NCBI RefSeq assembly: GCF_022581195.2
Contig: NC_061456.1
Coordinates: 2,482,501-2,546,500 of the forward strand
Direction: 5' to 3'
Length of the DNA stretch: 64,000 nt
DNA from: Helicoverpa zea
Lineage: Eukaryota; Arthropoda; Insecta; Lepidoptera; Noctuidae
Both the position numbers and the translations under genes were made by a program. The notes under the pieces were generated by a model, which was not told where the DNA came from, did not search any database, and saw only the letters and a program-made list of their open reading frames with translations. This document shows, in pieces, positions 37,601 through 44,622 of this stretch. The stretch's first letter is position 1, and every line of letters starts with the position of its first letter.

Positions 37601-39378
37601 AGATCCTGACCTGGTGACTATGGGACCACCTGGGAGGTAAACCCTATCAAACAAAAAAAAAATTTTGCAAATCGGTCGAAGCGTCTCTGAGTAATCGGTG
37701 AACATACATAAAAAATAAAAAAATAAAAAAATAAAAAATAAAAAAAGATCCCGACGAATTGAGAACCTCCTCCTTTTTGGGAAGTCGGTTAAAAATTAAA
37801 CAGATTGAAAGTTTTATTTAAATTACAACTTATCTTTTTGTGGTTATTTAAGCAGAACAGTAAAAAAATGTTGCTTCTTCCTAATTTTTTTTCACTTTAT
37901 TGATACAGATGGGGTGAAACTTATGGCTGGTTTTCCTATACATATAGTACAATATTTATTTAGATGGAACAACAATGATAAACAGAACTTACCGTTATCA
38001 TGAGAGCCAGTGGGCCACCATAGATCAGCAAGCAGAAAGCTGCAATCATCAACCACGTGAAGATGCCTCGGATGACCCAATTCCTCCATCTGTATTAAAT
38101 ATATTATATCATACTCTGATAATCTATACTAATAGTATAAAGTAACTCTCTTTATCCATGCTTGTTACACACCTGAGAAAGGATATGGGCTACTTTAAAT
38201 AGTGCCCTCGGGACTGGTGGAACCGTGGTGAATGACTATCTTTATAAAAATAATCGTAGTTGCCCTGAGTATGGTTAGTCACCCAAATCCTCAATGGATG
38301 GGCTGATTTCATTGCCCTTTTTTAGAGTATTTTAATGGTTTGAAAATGCAATTGGACCTGGTAGATATCTATTGAGCGGTACAAGAAACAAAGGATCAGT
38401 TTTAGTTTTTAAGAGGCATAATTATTAGAGACCACACTTCGGGTGGTTACAATAAAGTCCCATATAGAAAATGTGACTACCAAATAAAAATTTAATATAG
38501 CAAATATCCGATAGTTATGGCTTGAATATAATACTGATGTATTATATTAAATCAACAGTTTGACAAGCTGGATACATTAAAATATCTATGAGGCATGTAA
38601 ATTGACCTTATGCTTTAATGGTATGTTACAACATAAAAACCTGTTTGGTTAAAATAGTTCTGATGACAATTTTTTTGTGTGTTTTGCCTGGTTTAGGAAA
38701 CAATTTTTATTTAATAATTTTTCATCTGAATGCCTTGGATTTTTTGTAAATAATACCTAATATTATTAGAGTGGATTACAAAATATATATTTTTTTAACA
38801 ATACAAAGCTAATATTTTGGTTATAGTGTAATATTATTTATTGTTTTACTTAACATTCATTGAGGTAATGATAAAAATTGTGGCTTCATTTCTATGCTAT
38901 TTATAGATTGATCACATAGTATCAGGATGCATATAATTATGACCAAACAATGAACATCATTATGACAAAATGTAACGTAAATAACTGGCTATTCCATGAT
39001 CATTCATCATTTACTTCAACCAACAATAAAACTTCCTAACAATTTTATAAATAGAACGTCACTATGGAAAAAAAATCAGAGACATTACCTTGATGATAGA
39101 CCCGAAAGCGCAGAGTCAAGGATTTCCGGAGTCTTATCCGTTCCCTGAGGCAAAGACTTCGCCAATTCATCCACATATTTCTCCTCTATGTTCTTCTCTT
39201 CCTCCGAATCAACCTACCCAAAACACGCAAAGTTACAGATTTACAACATTTAAATTAATAACTGTTTTTTTTATAAAGAAATAACAATCAAATAATCACG
39301 TACATGATCAGATTCGCCAGCGTTTTCCAGTTTGTCGTTTCCATCACCTTCGCCGCGCCGATGTCTCAACTCACTCAT
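16511..39378 (-). CDS. CdsA: CDP-diacylglycerol synthase (phosphatidate cytidylyltransferase), complete 10-exon gene
   Basis: The enzyme makes CDP-diacylglycerol from CTP and phosphatidic acid. It is a multi-pass ER membrane protein feeding phosphatidylinositol and cardiolipin synthesis. Coding exons, 5' to 3': 39378-39304, 39213-39089, 38089-37993, 35797-35621, 33579-33387, 19567-19401, 18953-18801, 18383-18255, 17336-17202, 16603-16511. All introns are GT-AG, all phases agree, and the sum is 1344 bases (447 residues plus stop), the usual length in insects. The family signature is complete across exons 8 and 9: SGFKRAFKIK followed by DFGDVIPGHGG and DRFD. Hydrophobic segments are evident in exons 3 to 6 and 8. 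The start is the first ATG of a Ser/Arg/Glu-rich cytosolic tail. The gene spans 23 kb because introns have filled with transposons. Homology is assigned from memory of the fly and human proteins. Confidence 0.97.
16831..16917 (+). mobile_element. 5'-truncated SINE insertion with 15-bp target duplication
   Basis: An 87-bp 3' piece of the tRNA-derived SINE (cttcttgtaaagcactgg ... ggctcggaggatg) lies in CdsA intron 9, antisense to the gene. AGACATTCCATTGTG occurs exactly on both sides (16816-16830 and 16918-16932). That marks an insertion by target-primed reverse transcription recent enough to keep a perfect duplication. Confidence 0.85.
17202..17336 (-). CDS. CdsA: CdsA exon 9 (residues 373-417)
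   Basis: It carries the second half of the family signature, DFGDVIPGHGGIMDRFD, with the conserved Asp residues thought to bind metal and CTP. FLMATFVNVYITSFIRT follows. Donor GTCAGT is non-consensus but in phase with exon 10. Confidence 0.95.
17540..17875 (+). repeat. LINE-like 3' end with (AATAA)n tail
   Basis: A T-rich stretch is followed by 'ggcgtatttaatgtaaatg', further unique-looking bases and an 'aataataataaataaataaa' tail ending near 17875. A terminal A-rich simple repeat of this kind is typical of a 5'-truncated non-LTR element. No coding part remains, so the clade cannot be given. It lies in CdsA intron 8. Confidence 0.45.
17927..18149. mobile_element. 223-bp MITE with ~60-bp perfect terminal inverted repeats (Tc1/mariner type)
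   Basis: Left arm GTTCGGCCATTCAGAGAATG continues through 'cgcgattgaactgacgacg', and the right end is its reverse complement without visible mismatch over about 60 bp. The element is flanked by TATA on each side, consistent with TA target duplication. The middle is AT-rich and non-coding. It lies in CdsA intron 8. Near-identical arms argue for a young copy. Confidence 0.88.
18255..18383 (-). CDS. CdsA: CdsA exon 8 (residues 330-372)
   Basis: It encodes FGLEKLNIYPFMIHSL, then the conserved membrane segment FSSVIGPFGGFFASGF and the start of the family signature, SGFKRAFKIK. Phase 0 on both sides. Confidence 0.96.
18801..18953 (-). CDS. CdsA: CdsA exon 7 (residues 279-329)
   Basis: It encodes a less conserved luminal or loop segment, including YPYLVCPIEYSESLGRMTM and EYTPPQFVQPVMKV, in the order found in the fly and vertebrate proteins. 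Donor GTAAGT. Confidence 0.94.
19401..19567 (-). CDS. CdsA: CdsA exon 6 (residues 223-278)
   Basis: It encodes the most conserved core, LIWFIVPVSMIICNDVMAY and FFFGKTPLIKLSPKKTWEGF, closing with IGGGVSTVVFGLV. The first codon (Gly) is split across the 13.8-kb intron 5. Confidence 0.97.
20774..21465. mobile_element. 692-bp foldback element with ~270-bp inverted arms
   Basis: The arms 20774-21046 and about 21194-21465 are near-perfect reverse complements around a loop of about 147 bp. The outermost bases are AGGGTGTACTATGCC. TTATAAAG stands on both sides (20766-20773 and 21466-21473), giving a 7-8 bp target duplication. The outer arms are built from repeated ATCGA/TCGAA words at short intervals. 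There is no open frame of note. It lies in CdsA intron 5, so the nuclear transcript could form a very long hairpin. Confidence 0.9.
22410..22640 (+). repeat. Degenerate lepidopteran interspersed repeat with (TGTATGTC)n
   Basis: The stretch contains a short array of 'gtctgtat' units (about 22522-22565) followed by 'ggaactactgaacggatttc'. The same words recur in the degenerate repeats near 32.0 kb and 53.3 kb. These are parts of a common non-autonomous family, probably Helitron-like; termini are not resolved here. Confidence 0.55.
22650..23195 (+). repeat. 122-bp minisatellite, about 4.4 units
   Basis: The word ttttagcaaaagt(t/g)gttcaat recurs at 22861, 22983 and 23105, and a diverged form at about 22739, giving a period of exactly 122. 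Each unit also carries 'cacctgatgtggaactcca'. The middle units are very similar, the outer ones more diverged, as expected from unequal exchange. No frame stays open through the array on either strand. Confidence 0.88.
23424..24038 (+). mobile_element. 615-bp GC-rich insertion with 17-bp target duplication
   Basis: TATATCTCATTATTATT occurs at 23407-23423 and 24039-24055, exactly bracketing a block that is much more GC-rich than its surroundings. The block has no open frame of note, no terminal inverted repeats and no poly(A). A 17-bp target duplication suits a non-LTR element or SINE; the right end 'gtcctgcggtgcc' could be its 3' terminus. The family was not recognised. Confidence 0.8.
24071..24438 (-). 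mobile_element. Near-complete tRNA-derived SINE
   Basis: Read on the minus strand, this runs from a tRNA-like head (gtggtttagtgggtagag, then a degraded B box) through the same body as the 58.8-kb copy to 'ggtactcagttgcatc' and 'gggacaaaggctc'. Its tail is (TAATAA)-like where the other copy has GATGAT. It is more diverged than the 58.8-kb copy. It lies in CdsA intron 5, in the same orientation as the gene. Confidence 0.85.
24700..24766 (+). repeat. Helitron-like 3' end relic
   Basis: The stretch ends 'cgtacgaagtcgcgggc' followed by 'agaagctagt'. It resembles the GC-rich hairpin and CTAG(T) terminus of non-autonomous Helitrons frequent in Lepidoptera. No 5' terminus was identified, so the call rests on the 3' motif only. 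Confidence 0.45.
25030..25105 (+). repeat. SINE-like 3' fragment ('gtgcccagcagtgggac' family)
   Basis: The words 'ccttctccgtgtgaaagg', 'aggcctgtgcccagcagtgg' and 'aaaggctg' in this order are a common repeat end in lepidopteran genomes. The body and head are missing. Confidence 0.55.
25438..25605. mobile_element. 168-bp mariner-type MITE
   Basis: The left end CGGTCAGCGTCAAAAGTAGC and the right end (reverse complement CAATCAGCTTCAAAAGTAGC) are inverted repeats that extend about 40 bp with mismatches. The ends abut TA on both sides (25436-25437, 25606-25607), the Tc1/mariner target. The interior is non-coding. It lies in CdsA intron 5. Confidence 0.8.
26665..26815 (+). repeat. LINE 3' end fragment
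   Basis: The segment 'ctgtaagagattgcttttg', 'gcgataagaccgcctattgt' and a terminal 'gtacaataaataat' resembles the conserved 3' untranslated end of a CR1/Jockey-like LINE common in moths. No reverse transcriptase remains. Confidence 0.5.
27543..27941. mobile_element. 399-bp MITE with ~28-bp inverted termini
   Basis: The left end GGGTGTGTCGTTCACAATCA matches the reverse complement of the right end (GGGTGTGTCGTTCATAATTA), and similarity continues to 'cattaaat'. The interior is very AT-rich and includes a T-run near 27840-27850. No clear target duplication was found. It lies in CdsA intron 5. Confidence 0.7.
30330..30515 (+). repeat. Interspersed repeat fragment, copy 1
   Basis: The segment with 'actgactaaaacccac', 'gtactagggccacgataact' and 'ctttcgaacg' recurs in diverged form at about 34.48-34.60 kb (attgactaaaacccagcc, gtaccagggtcgcggtaact, ctttcgaaaa). 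Both resemble part of an old non-LTR element; termini are not visible. Confidence 0.5.
32000..32115 (+). repeat. Degenerate interspersed repeat fragment
   Basis: It shares 'gctccaaaaatacta', 'gatttgaaaaattgtttcac' and 'attgggaagcta' with the relics near 52.75 and 53.36 kb. It is an old, end-less copy in CdsA intron 5. Confidence 0.5.
33387..33579 (-). CDS. CdsA: CdsA exon 5 (residues 159-223)
   Basis: It encodes DYLKFLVTYHRFISFSLYC followed by two hydrophobic segments (VGFVWFVLSLVKKYY; HVALLIVVTQSYLIIQNIF). The last base begins the Gly codon finished by exon 6. Confidence 0.97.
34475..34610 (+). repeat. Interspersed repeat fragment, copy 2
   Basis: This is a diverged partner of 30330-30515, in the same orientation, in CdsA intron 4. 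The long open frame that passes over it (34360-34698) reads through repeat sequence and is not taken as a gene. Confidence 0.5.
35621..35797 (-). CDS. CdsA: CdsA exon 4 (residues 100-158)
   Basis: It encodes VKCFEEIINIGYAVYRVHGL, then SLSWYFLLTSNYFFYGENL and DYFGVVINRT, which match animal CDP-DAG synthases closely. Donor GTGAGT; phase 0 on both sides. Confidence 0.97.
36976..37196. repeat. Near-perfect palindrome, ~95-bp arms
   Basis: The left arm (36976-37071, containing 'accgactcccaaaaacactg' and 'gcatcggcctagaagtcgg') is the reverse complement of the right arm (37101-37196), with a 29-bp spacer. The unit resembles part of a common lepidopteran repeat that occurs singly elsewhere, so this is probably a head-to-head pair. 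It lies in CdsA intron 3 and would fold into a long hairpin in RNA. Confidence 0.88.
37200..37795 (+). repeat. Repeat-derived block with ~123-bp tandem units
   Basis: 'aatacgaacaa(t/a)ataagccca' recurs about 123 bases apart (near 37266 and 37388), and 'ccctcga' with 'catcatcag' recurs a third time near 37573. That gives about 2.7 diverged units. An A-rich (ATAAAA)n stretch (37705-37747) and the end 'cctcctttttgggaagtcgg' follow. The same end-motif appears near 33.61 kb. Together with the palindrome it probably forms one composite mobile element in CdsA intron 3. Confidence 0.6.
37993..38089 (-). CDS. CdsA: CdsA exon 3 (residues 67-99)
   Basis: It encodes RWRNWVIRGIFTWLMIAAF and the first membrane segment ending GGPLALMIT. 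The opening Arg codon is split with exon 2. Confidence 0.96.
39089..39213 (-). CDS. CdsA: CdsA exon 2 (residues 26-67)
   Basis: It encodes the acidic cytosolic stretch VDSEEEKNIEEKYVDELAK and then SLPQGTDKTPEILDSAL, as in the fly protein. It leaves in phase 2. Confidence 0.95.
39304..39378 (-). CDS. CdsA: CdsA exon 1 (residues 1-25, start codon)
   Basis: ATG at 39378-39376 opens MSELRHRRGEGDGNDKLEN. Donor GTACGT follows codon 25. The Arg-rich then acidic N-terminus agrees with the short cytosolic tail of the family. In-frame stops lie upstream, and no better ATG is present. Confidence 0.92.
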
Positions 39379-39710
39379 GCTTATAGTTTGTTATCAAACA
39401 AAATTTACACAATAAACAGTAGATTTTACACAAAAACACTTCACTAACGAGTTTATTTTAATCCATTTAGACGAGAAAAATAAAGAATCCAAGAATGTTT
39501 TCCAGCGACTTGTCAAACGAAAAATCAATAATGTTTTTTTTTAATGCAATCAGTGTTGTCATATTCACAGAGAGTACAACATGGTAGAAATTAAACGTAG
39601 CAATAGAAGAAAATAATTACTATTAGATTTTGTATCGCATTATGAAGAGTATATTGAAAAACTGTAATACGCAGAAAAATAGTCTATAATTGGTTTTTGT
39701 CGAATTAAGA

Positions 39711-39980
39711 AAATGGGCCAAGTACGAGTCGGCTTCACGCACGATAGGTCCATACCATTAAATCTAAAAAACACGTTGATTGTGTAGGAACACTAGCTAT
39801 ATTTTTTTTAGTTTTCAGTATTTCTTGTTGTAGCGGCAACAATAATACAAACTGTCTAATTTTCAGGGTTCTTGAGATGGGTACAGACTGGTGACAGACG
39901 GACGCGGACGGATGGAAAGTTTTAGTAATAGGATAATACCGTACTACGTATTGGGTACGTTCTTTATGGAACCCTGAAAA
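39711..39980 (+). repeat. Interspersed repeat between CdsA and the divergent gene
   Basis: The words 'gggccaagtacgagtcgg', 'gacagacggacgcggacgg', 'agtaataggataatacc' and 'ggaaccctgaaaa' in this order are a frequent moth repeat. The copy is diverged. It lies in the 1.1-kb region between two divergent start codons, so it may have spread into shared upstream regulatory sequence. Confidence 0.6.
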
Positions 39981-40504
39981 ACATGCATTATTACCTTGTA
40001 GATTTTATTTATTTATTTATTAGTTCTAATAACCAACTGCCTCTTTTTTTGAAAGATCACTATGCATTTACGATACACATAGGTAACTATCGTTTCATTT
40101 TCATCTCGTAAATAGTTAAATAGGGTTTACAATAAATCTAAATACCATGTAGTTTAGAACGACGCGACGTAACCGCAACTGCAACAGACTTTCATATTTC
40201 AAATAGGTACTTGATGAGTGTTCATTAAATTTTAACTTCTAAATTAATAACTTTGTTAATGAAATTGAGAAATAAATACACTGAATTATGATTTTATCTA
40301 TGTTTCCTACTTATAGAAGAAAGAAATAGCTATGTAGTATGTATGTATAATCCTTGCATATTTTGGACCCATTCTTGGCAAATGAATGACCTAGTTTCTC
40401 CATGCCAGAAGGGTGGGGTAAAAGTGGGTAGTTTTTTGAAAATGTATTTCGGCAACTTTCTACCGATAGACGTCACAAATCAAACTTTCTAAATAAACGT
40501 AAAC

Positions 40505-40546
40505 ATGGCGAGTGATCCGGACGATTTTGATAAAAATGTTGAAAAT
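40505..40546 (+). CDS. Exon 1 of the unidentified acidic coiled-coil gene
   Basis: The ATG lies in context AAACATGG, and 14 codons end exactly at donor GTAAGT. Phase 0. The intron is only 74 bp, short for this locus. Confidence 0.78.
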
Positions 40547-41298
40547 GTAAGTATTTTGAAAAGAAAAACTTTTTAATTTTGTTATGATAACAAATTCATG
40601 TTACGTTTCTATGTTCACAGTTGAAAAGCAACGTCAGAGCGTCATTTGCGCGGGTGTATGCAACTTTAAAAGCAAGGGAATTAAAAACTTTACGACAATT
40701 AGATGCTATACGTAAACAATGCCAAGATAACAAAGACTTGAAGAGGAATTGTGTTCAAAATATTCATATATGTTTCGAGAAAGAGTCCACGTTGTTAGAA
40801 AATGTAAGTAATTTCGGTGTTATTGATTTTGAGAAGCTTAACTTTGATAGTAATACGTTTACACTGGAGGATTACGTTAGCCCCGAAGATGACCACATGT
40901 ACTCTTATAAAACTATTGAGGAGGTAACTAAGGAGGTTGAAGAAGGAGATAATGACTTAGAGGCTATTGAAGAGGCTGCCCTTAAGCAGATTACAGCTAC
41001 AGACAACTGTGTATGTTATGTAAATATAAAATCCGAAGAGGTATCCAAAAAGTTTAGAGATTTAGAAATTAGTGCGTCACCGGTTAAAGTATGCGAGAGT
41101 AGTCGCAGTAGTTTCGATAACAATGAGGTTGATTGTCCAGAGACTATAACGGAAGACGACAAAAGTGACAGTTCAGATCCTGATGTTAAGAAAATTGATC
41201 CGACAGATGATTGGTTGAACTCCATTAAAGGTCAGACTGAAACTGAGCCGTCACAAGTAACTGATGTAATGGAACACAGCACAATAGCTTGTTTATAG
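40505..41298 (+). CDS. Two-exon gene for an acidic coiled-coil protein, 239 residues, unidentified (weakly ARA70/NCOA4-like)
   Basis: Exon 1 (40505-40546) gives MASDPDDFDKNVEN, donor GTAAGT. Exon 2 (40621-41298) follows acceptor TTCACAG and runs to TAG. Residues about 10-50 form an amphipathic, likely coiled-coil helix (LKSNVRASFARVYATLKARE, then LKTLRQLDAIRKQ). A segment FGVIDFEKLNFD follows near residues 76-87, then a long acidic Ser/Glu/Asp-rich and probably disordered tail with DDWLNSIKG near residue 215. The order helix with LxxRE, then F-G-x-I, then a DWL motif faintly recalls the ARA70 region of NCOA4; that is only a hypothesis, as NCOA4 is far longer. It is divergent from CdsA (1.1 kb between starts). 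Confidence 0.82.
40621..41298 (+). CDS. Exon 2 of the unidentified acidic coiled-coil gene
   Basis: Open for 225 codons after acceptor CACAG, ending TAG at 41296-41298. Codon use and even composition along 675 bases in AT-rich DNA support genuine coding. Confidence 0.85.
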   Translation: MKSNVRASFARVYATLKARELKTLRQLDAIRKQCQDNKDLKRNCVQNIHICFEKESTLLENVSNFGVIDFEKLNFDSNTFTLEDYVSPEDDHMYSYKTIEEVTKEVEEGDNDLEAIEEAALKQITATDNCVCYVNIKSEEVSKKFRDLEISASPVKVCESSRSSFDNNEVDCPETITEDDKSDSSDPDVKKIDPTDDWLNSIKGQTETEPSQVTDVMEHSTIACL

Positions 41299-41355
41299 CA
41301 GAATGTAGCAGTAGTATTGATATGAATTTACATTTTACCAATTAGATAATATTGT

Positions 41356-41361
41356 AATAAA
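41356..41361 (+). terminator. Polyadenylation signal of the acidic coiled-coil gene
   Basis: AATAAA, 58 bases after the stop codon, followed by a T-rich stretch (gttttatattttgc). This is the only such hexamer close to the stop. Confidence 0.6.
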
Positions 41362-42741
41362 GTTTTATATTTTGCATAACATTTAGTTTTATTAATTATT
41401 AATGTTTGATCTGTATCTATATGTAGTTAGACAGTATCAGGTAACAAACTATTCTATTATTTTCAAAATGATCTCATCTTCTCATTACTTATCAGCTAAT
41501 AATTTTACCACTTGTCTTACTCATGACTAATTCTTGGCTTATCTATTACAATTATTGCATCAAGTACTCATGAATTTCCAAGAATCAAACCTGTAAGCCC
41601 CTAATCTTTTAACTGAGCTAAATTGTACACTGATTTATTCTTGAGTTTGATTGCAGGTGGTAAATAGTACTGCCTAATGTGGATATCAGCATTTTTCTTT
41701 AGGAGTTAGTGAAGGATTGTAATTTTAGATTCAGGTAAAGCTTACTACTTGATAGTGGTGGTTCAATAATGTGGGGAGTTGGGTGTTGGGTAGGCAGTTC
41801 CAATAGGTAGCATTCAAGGTAAATAAAACGAAATTACTTAAAGCATCATCTTATATTGTTAATAAATTTTTACAAATGGCGTTATTACTGAATTAAACTA
41901 ATTGCGATATGACTTCAGATTATGTTCCCTAATGAATAAATTCCCATTGCTTTCATACACAAATACAGCAAAATTCTTAGACATGTAATGTTCAATCAAA
42001 TACCGCTTCCCATTCCATATTTCGCCCGCATTATGTAATACTATGGTTTTTATGGCACTTAATACATGACATACATTTTACAAATCATTCCTATAAATTC
42101 CCATTGTTGGATGGAATCTGTTTGGAGTTAGGTATTCTAGTTTGTACTCGACTTTTTCACTGGAAATATTGTGATGGCACGAACAGAAGTGCTGTGGAGA
42201 GGGTCAATTTAAATAGTTAGCTAGTAGCGTGAGAGCCGCGTATTTACTAAAGGATAGTGAAACTACTTTATGGCTACAATTGAATTACGATTCTATTAGA
42301 TCGAATTAGGCACTAAATTTCCATGTAATTAGATATTTTTAGGCCACTTTTTGTTCACACAGGTGTTATTAGGTTCATAGTTTATTGTCTCGATACTTTT
42401 AAAGTGAGCTACAAACTAAGAATTTTCCGATTATTCATTAACGATTACATTTATGAATACTGTGTTAAATAATTTCTACATTGATACTTTCGATGATAAT
42501 AAGTTAGTAAAGACAAACAAAATTTTAATAATAGGGGATACAATGCGTTTAAGAGATAAATTCCGTAAATAGGGAGTACAAAATCTTAAACGAGTAAGTT
42601 TTCGAACTTAACGTACGTAGGTATTGCGTATCTAAAGCGTGTTACAATGTAGTTACGAATAAGTTATACTACTACCTTACATCATACAGTGTTATGTCTA
42701 CTATTGTACATTTTACAACAAAAAATATTATATGTTAATTG
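41362..42741. other. Space between two convergent genes
   Basis: No coding segment or transposon was recognised. It probably holds the 3' untranslated region of the minus-strand gene ending at 42742; a minus-strand AATAAA lies at 42381-42386, among other AT-rich candidates. Confidence 0.4.
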
Positions 42742-44622
42742 CTATACAAGGCCAAAGTCTGTGCACACGGCGGCGACATCGCGGTTGTTCTGCTTCTCCG
42801 AGTTGTTGGCGGCCATGTTGAGCTCGACCAGCGTGTCCACGCTGTTGATGCTCACGCCCTTCAGTATCTTCTGCGCCGCTAAACTAGTGAAATTAAAGCT
42901 CAAATCGCTTAAACTCGGAAAATTGTAGAAATCCTGGTTCTCCTTCTTGCTCTCCTGACTCAGGCTGTACCTCTTCTGTTTGTTTTCCAAGCAGTTTATT
43001 TTCTCAGCCGATGTGTTTATATCTTTTATCTGGTCTTGATTCTTCAGCGCTAAGTTCGGCTCGGACCCCAGCACTGTGGGTTTCTGGTCGATAGCCTTCG
43101 TTAACAAATTGGCTATGGAATCCGAGCTCACCCTGTTATTTACATTTGGGAGTCCGTTCAGCATTTGAAGCGCTGCTGCCTTTTTTAGCAAGTCTACACT
43201 TTTGAGCTCACTGTTCGAATTAATGTTCGTTTGTATCCCACTGTTGGCCGACGACAAAGAGTTCTTCTGGTACCTCAGACTTCCCAATGATCCTATAATG
43301 TTATCGTAACTTTTAGTTGGCGTTGACGGAATACTATTCGCTGTAGTTTCCAAATTGTTTATGTTATTATGGATTGCCGGAGAGGCAGGATTAGATGCAA
43401 CTTCATTGGTATTGTTTAATTGGTTTTTGTACACAAAACTATTATTATTAGTTGCACCACCTATTTGCAATGAAAGCTTACGATTATTGTTCATACCGGT
43501 GTCATTAATTGAGTTCTTATTGAATTTGTTTTCTTGAACTTTAATCGGTTCTTCCTGATACATCTGCTTATTCTTTTCGACACAAACATCGAATGAGGTT
43601 TCAGTGGGGTTTTTTGCAGTTTTGTTTTGGACTCCGTTTTGGGATACTGACACAACTTGCCTGTCGTCGTTTATAATGTAAATATTACTCCCGTTTGAAG
43701 TCTCGGTGACTTTGCCATTCTCAAAAGTAATGACGGATCTTACTGGCGAATTTTGTACATATACTTTGGTGTTAGTACCACCACCGTTCTGAGAGATAGT
43801 ATTCGTGGTAACTTTTAGTGTGATGGAGTTGTTAGAATTAGAGCTGGCCAACATCGTCGTCGATGGGTTTTCTACTTTAGCCCCTAAGGTTTTATGCAGC
43901 GGGGTTGCGGTTTTTTTGGGTGTGTTTGGACAGTTTTTTGGCGAACTTTTGGGTGACGTGTTACCGTTTTTTACCGTTTCACCACCGACCATTGGTGGTT
44001 TCGTTCTGTACTTGTGCAGACTCTTTGGCGAGCTCTGTAAGCTCTGTACTTTGACGAGTGACTGTGCTCTGCTAAGGCCGGGCGCTCCGTGCTGGTTGCT
44101 ATGACTAGGCGAAGGCTTTAACGTGCGGTCTGATATGTGGGACTCTAAACTTGAATGGCCGCTACTCCCGCTTGTATGGTAGCCCCTTTTCATTGGTGAA
44201 TTTTGGTCTAACTGACCGTTTTTGGCATCCTTTCTTGGAGTGCGAAGTGGGGTCGTACTTTCTAAACTGGAGGGGCCACTGGTGGACATGATGTGGTCTG
44301 AATTGGAGTAGTCGACCCTCCTGAGGCTTCCGCTGGGGCTGTCCCGTAGTTTAGGGTCGCTGTGTCTTTGTGGCGATCCGAAGTGGTCGAGGATGGTTTT
44401 GTTGGTGGAACTCCTGCTGAGAGTGGATCGAGGCAGGCTGCCGGAGCTGGGGCTGGAGTGCCTGACAGGCGAGTGGTCGTAGTGGCCGGTCACGGAGCCC
44501 GCCAGCCCCGACTCCGTAGAGAGATGCCGCTTGTGCCGCCGCGGCAGCGTCGACGACCGATTACTGATCTCCGAACCGTCGTAGTACGATGAGACGAAAG
44601 ATGTTTGACTCTGCAATGACTC
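42742..44622 (-). CDS. Terminal coding exon (626 residues) of the Ser/Asn-rich protein
   Basis: Acceptor TTGCTTTCAG precedes ESLQSQTSFVSSYYDGSEIS. The frame stays open for 1.88 kb and stops at TAG (42744-42742), which cannot be chance in this AT-rich region. Patterns such as SSLESTTPLRTPRKD and SPKSSPKNCPNTPKK show clustered SP/TP sites. The last 60 residues look folded and may be the conserved module. Confidence 0.9.
   Translation of the reverse strand, partial: ESLQSQTSFVSSYYDGSEISNRSSTLPRRHKRHLSTESGLAGSVTGHYDHSPVRHSSPSSGSLPRSTLSRSSTNKTILDHFGSPQRHSDPKLRDSPSGSLRRVDYSNSDHIMSTSGPSSLESTTPLRTPRKDAKNGQLDQNSPMKRGYHTSGSSGHSSLESHISDRTLKPSPSHSNQHGAPGLSRAQSLVKVQSLQSSPKSLHKYRTKPPMVGGETVKNGNTSPKSSPKNCPNTPKKTATPLHKTLGAKVENPSTTMLASSNSNNSITLKVTTNTISQNGGGTNTKVYVQNSPVRSVITFENGKVTETSNGSNIYIINDDRQVVSVSQNGVQNKTAKNPTETSFDVCVEKNKQMYQEEPIKVQENKFNKNSINDTGMNNNRKLSLQIGGATNNNSFVYKNQLNNTNEVASNPASPAIHNNINNLETTANSIPSTPTKSYDNIIGSLGSLRYQKNSLSSANSGIQTNINSNSELKSVDLLKKAAALQMLNGLPNVNNRVSSDSIANLLTKAIDQKPTVLGSEPNLALKNQDQIKDINTSAEKINCLENKQKRYSLSQESKKENQDFYNFPSLSDLSFNFTSLAAQKILKGVSINSVDTLVELNMAANNSEKQNNRDVAAVCTDFGLV

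Noticed and set aside
43805..44592. Plus-strand open frames of 76-99 codons over the scaffold-gene terminal exon
   Set aside because: They are shadows of the 626-codon minus-strand frame; their hydrophobic or Arg-rich composition follows from the antisense of Ser/Asn-rich codons.
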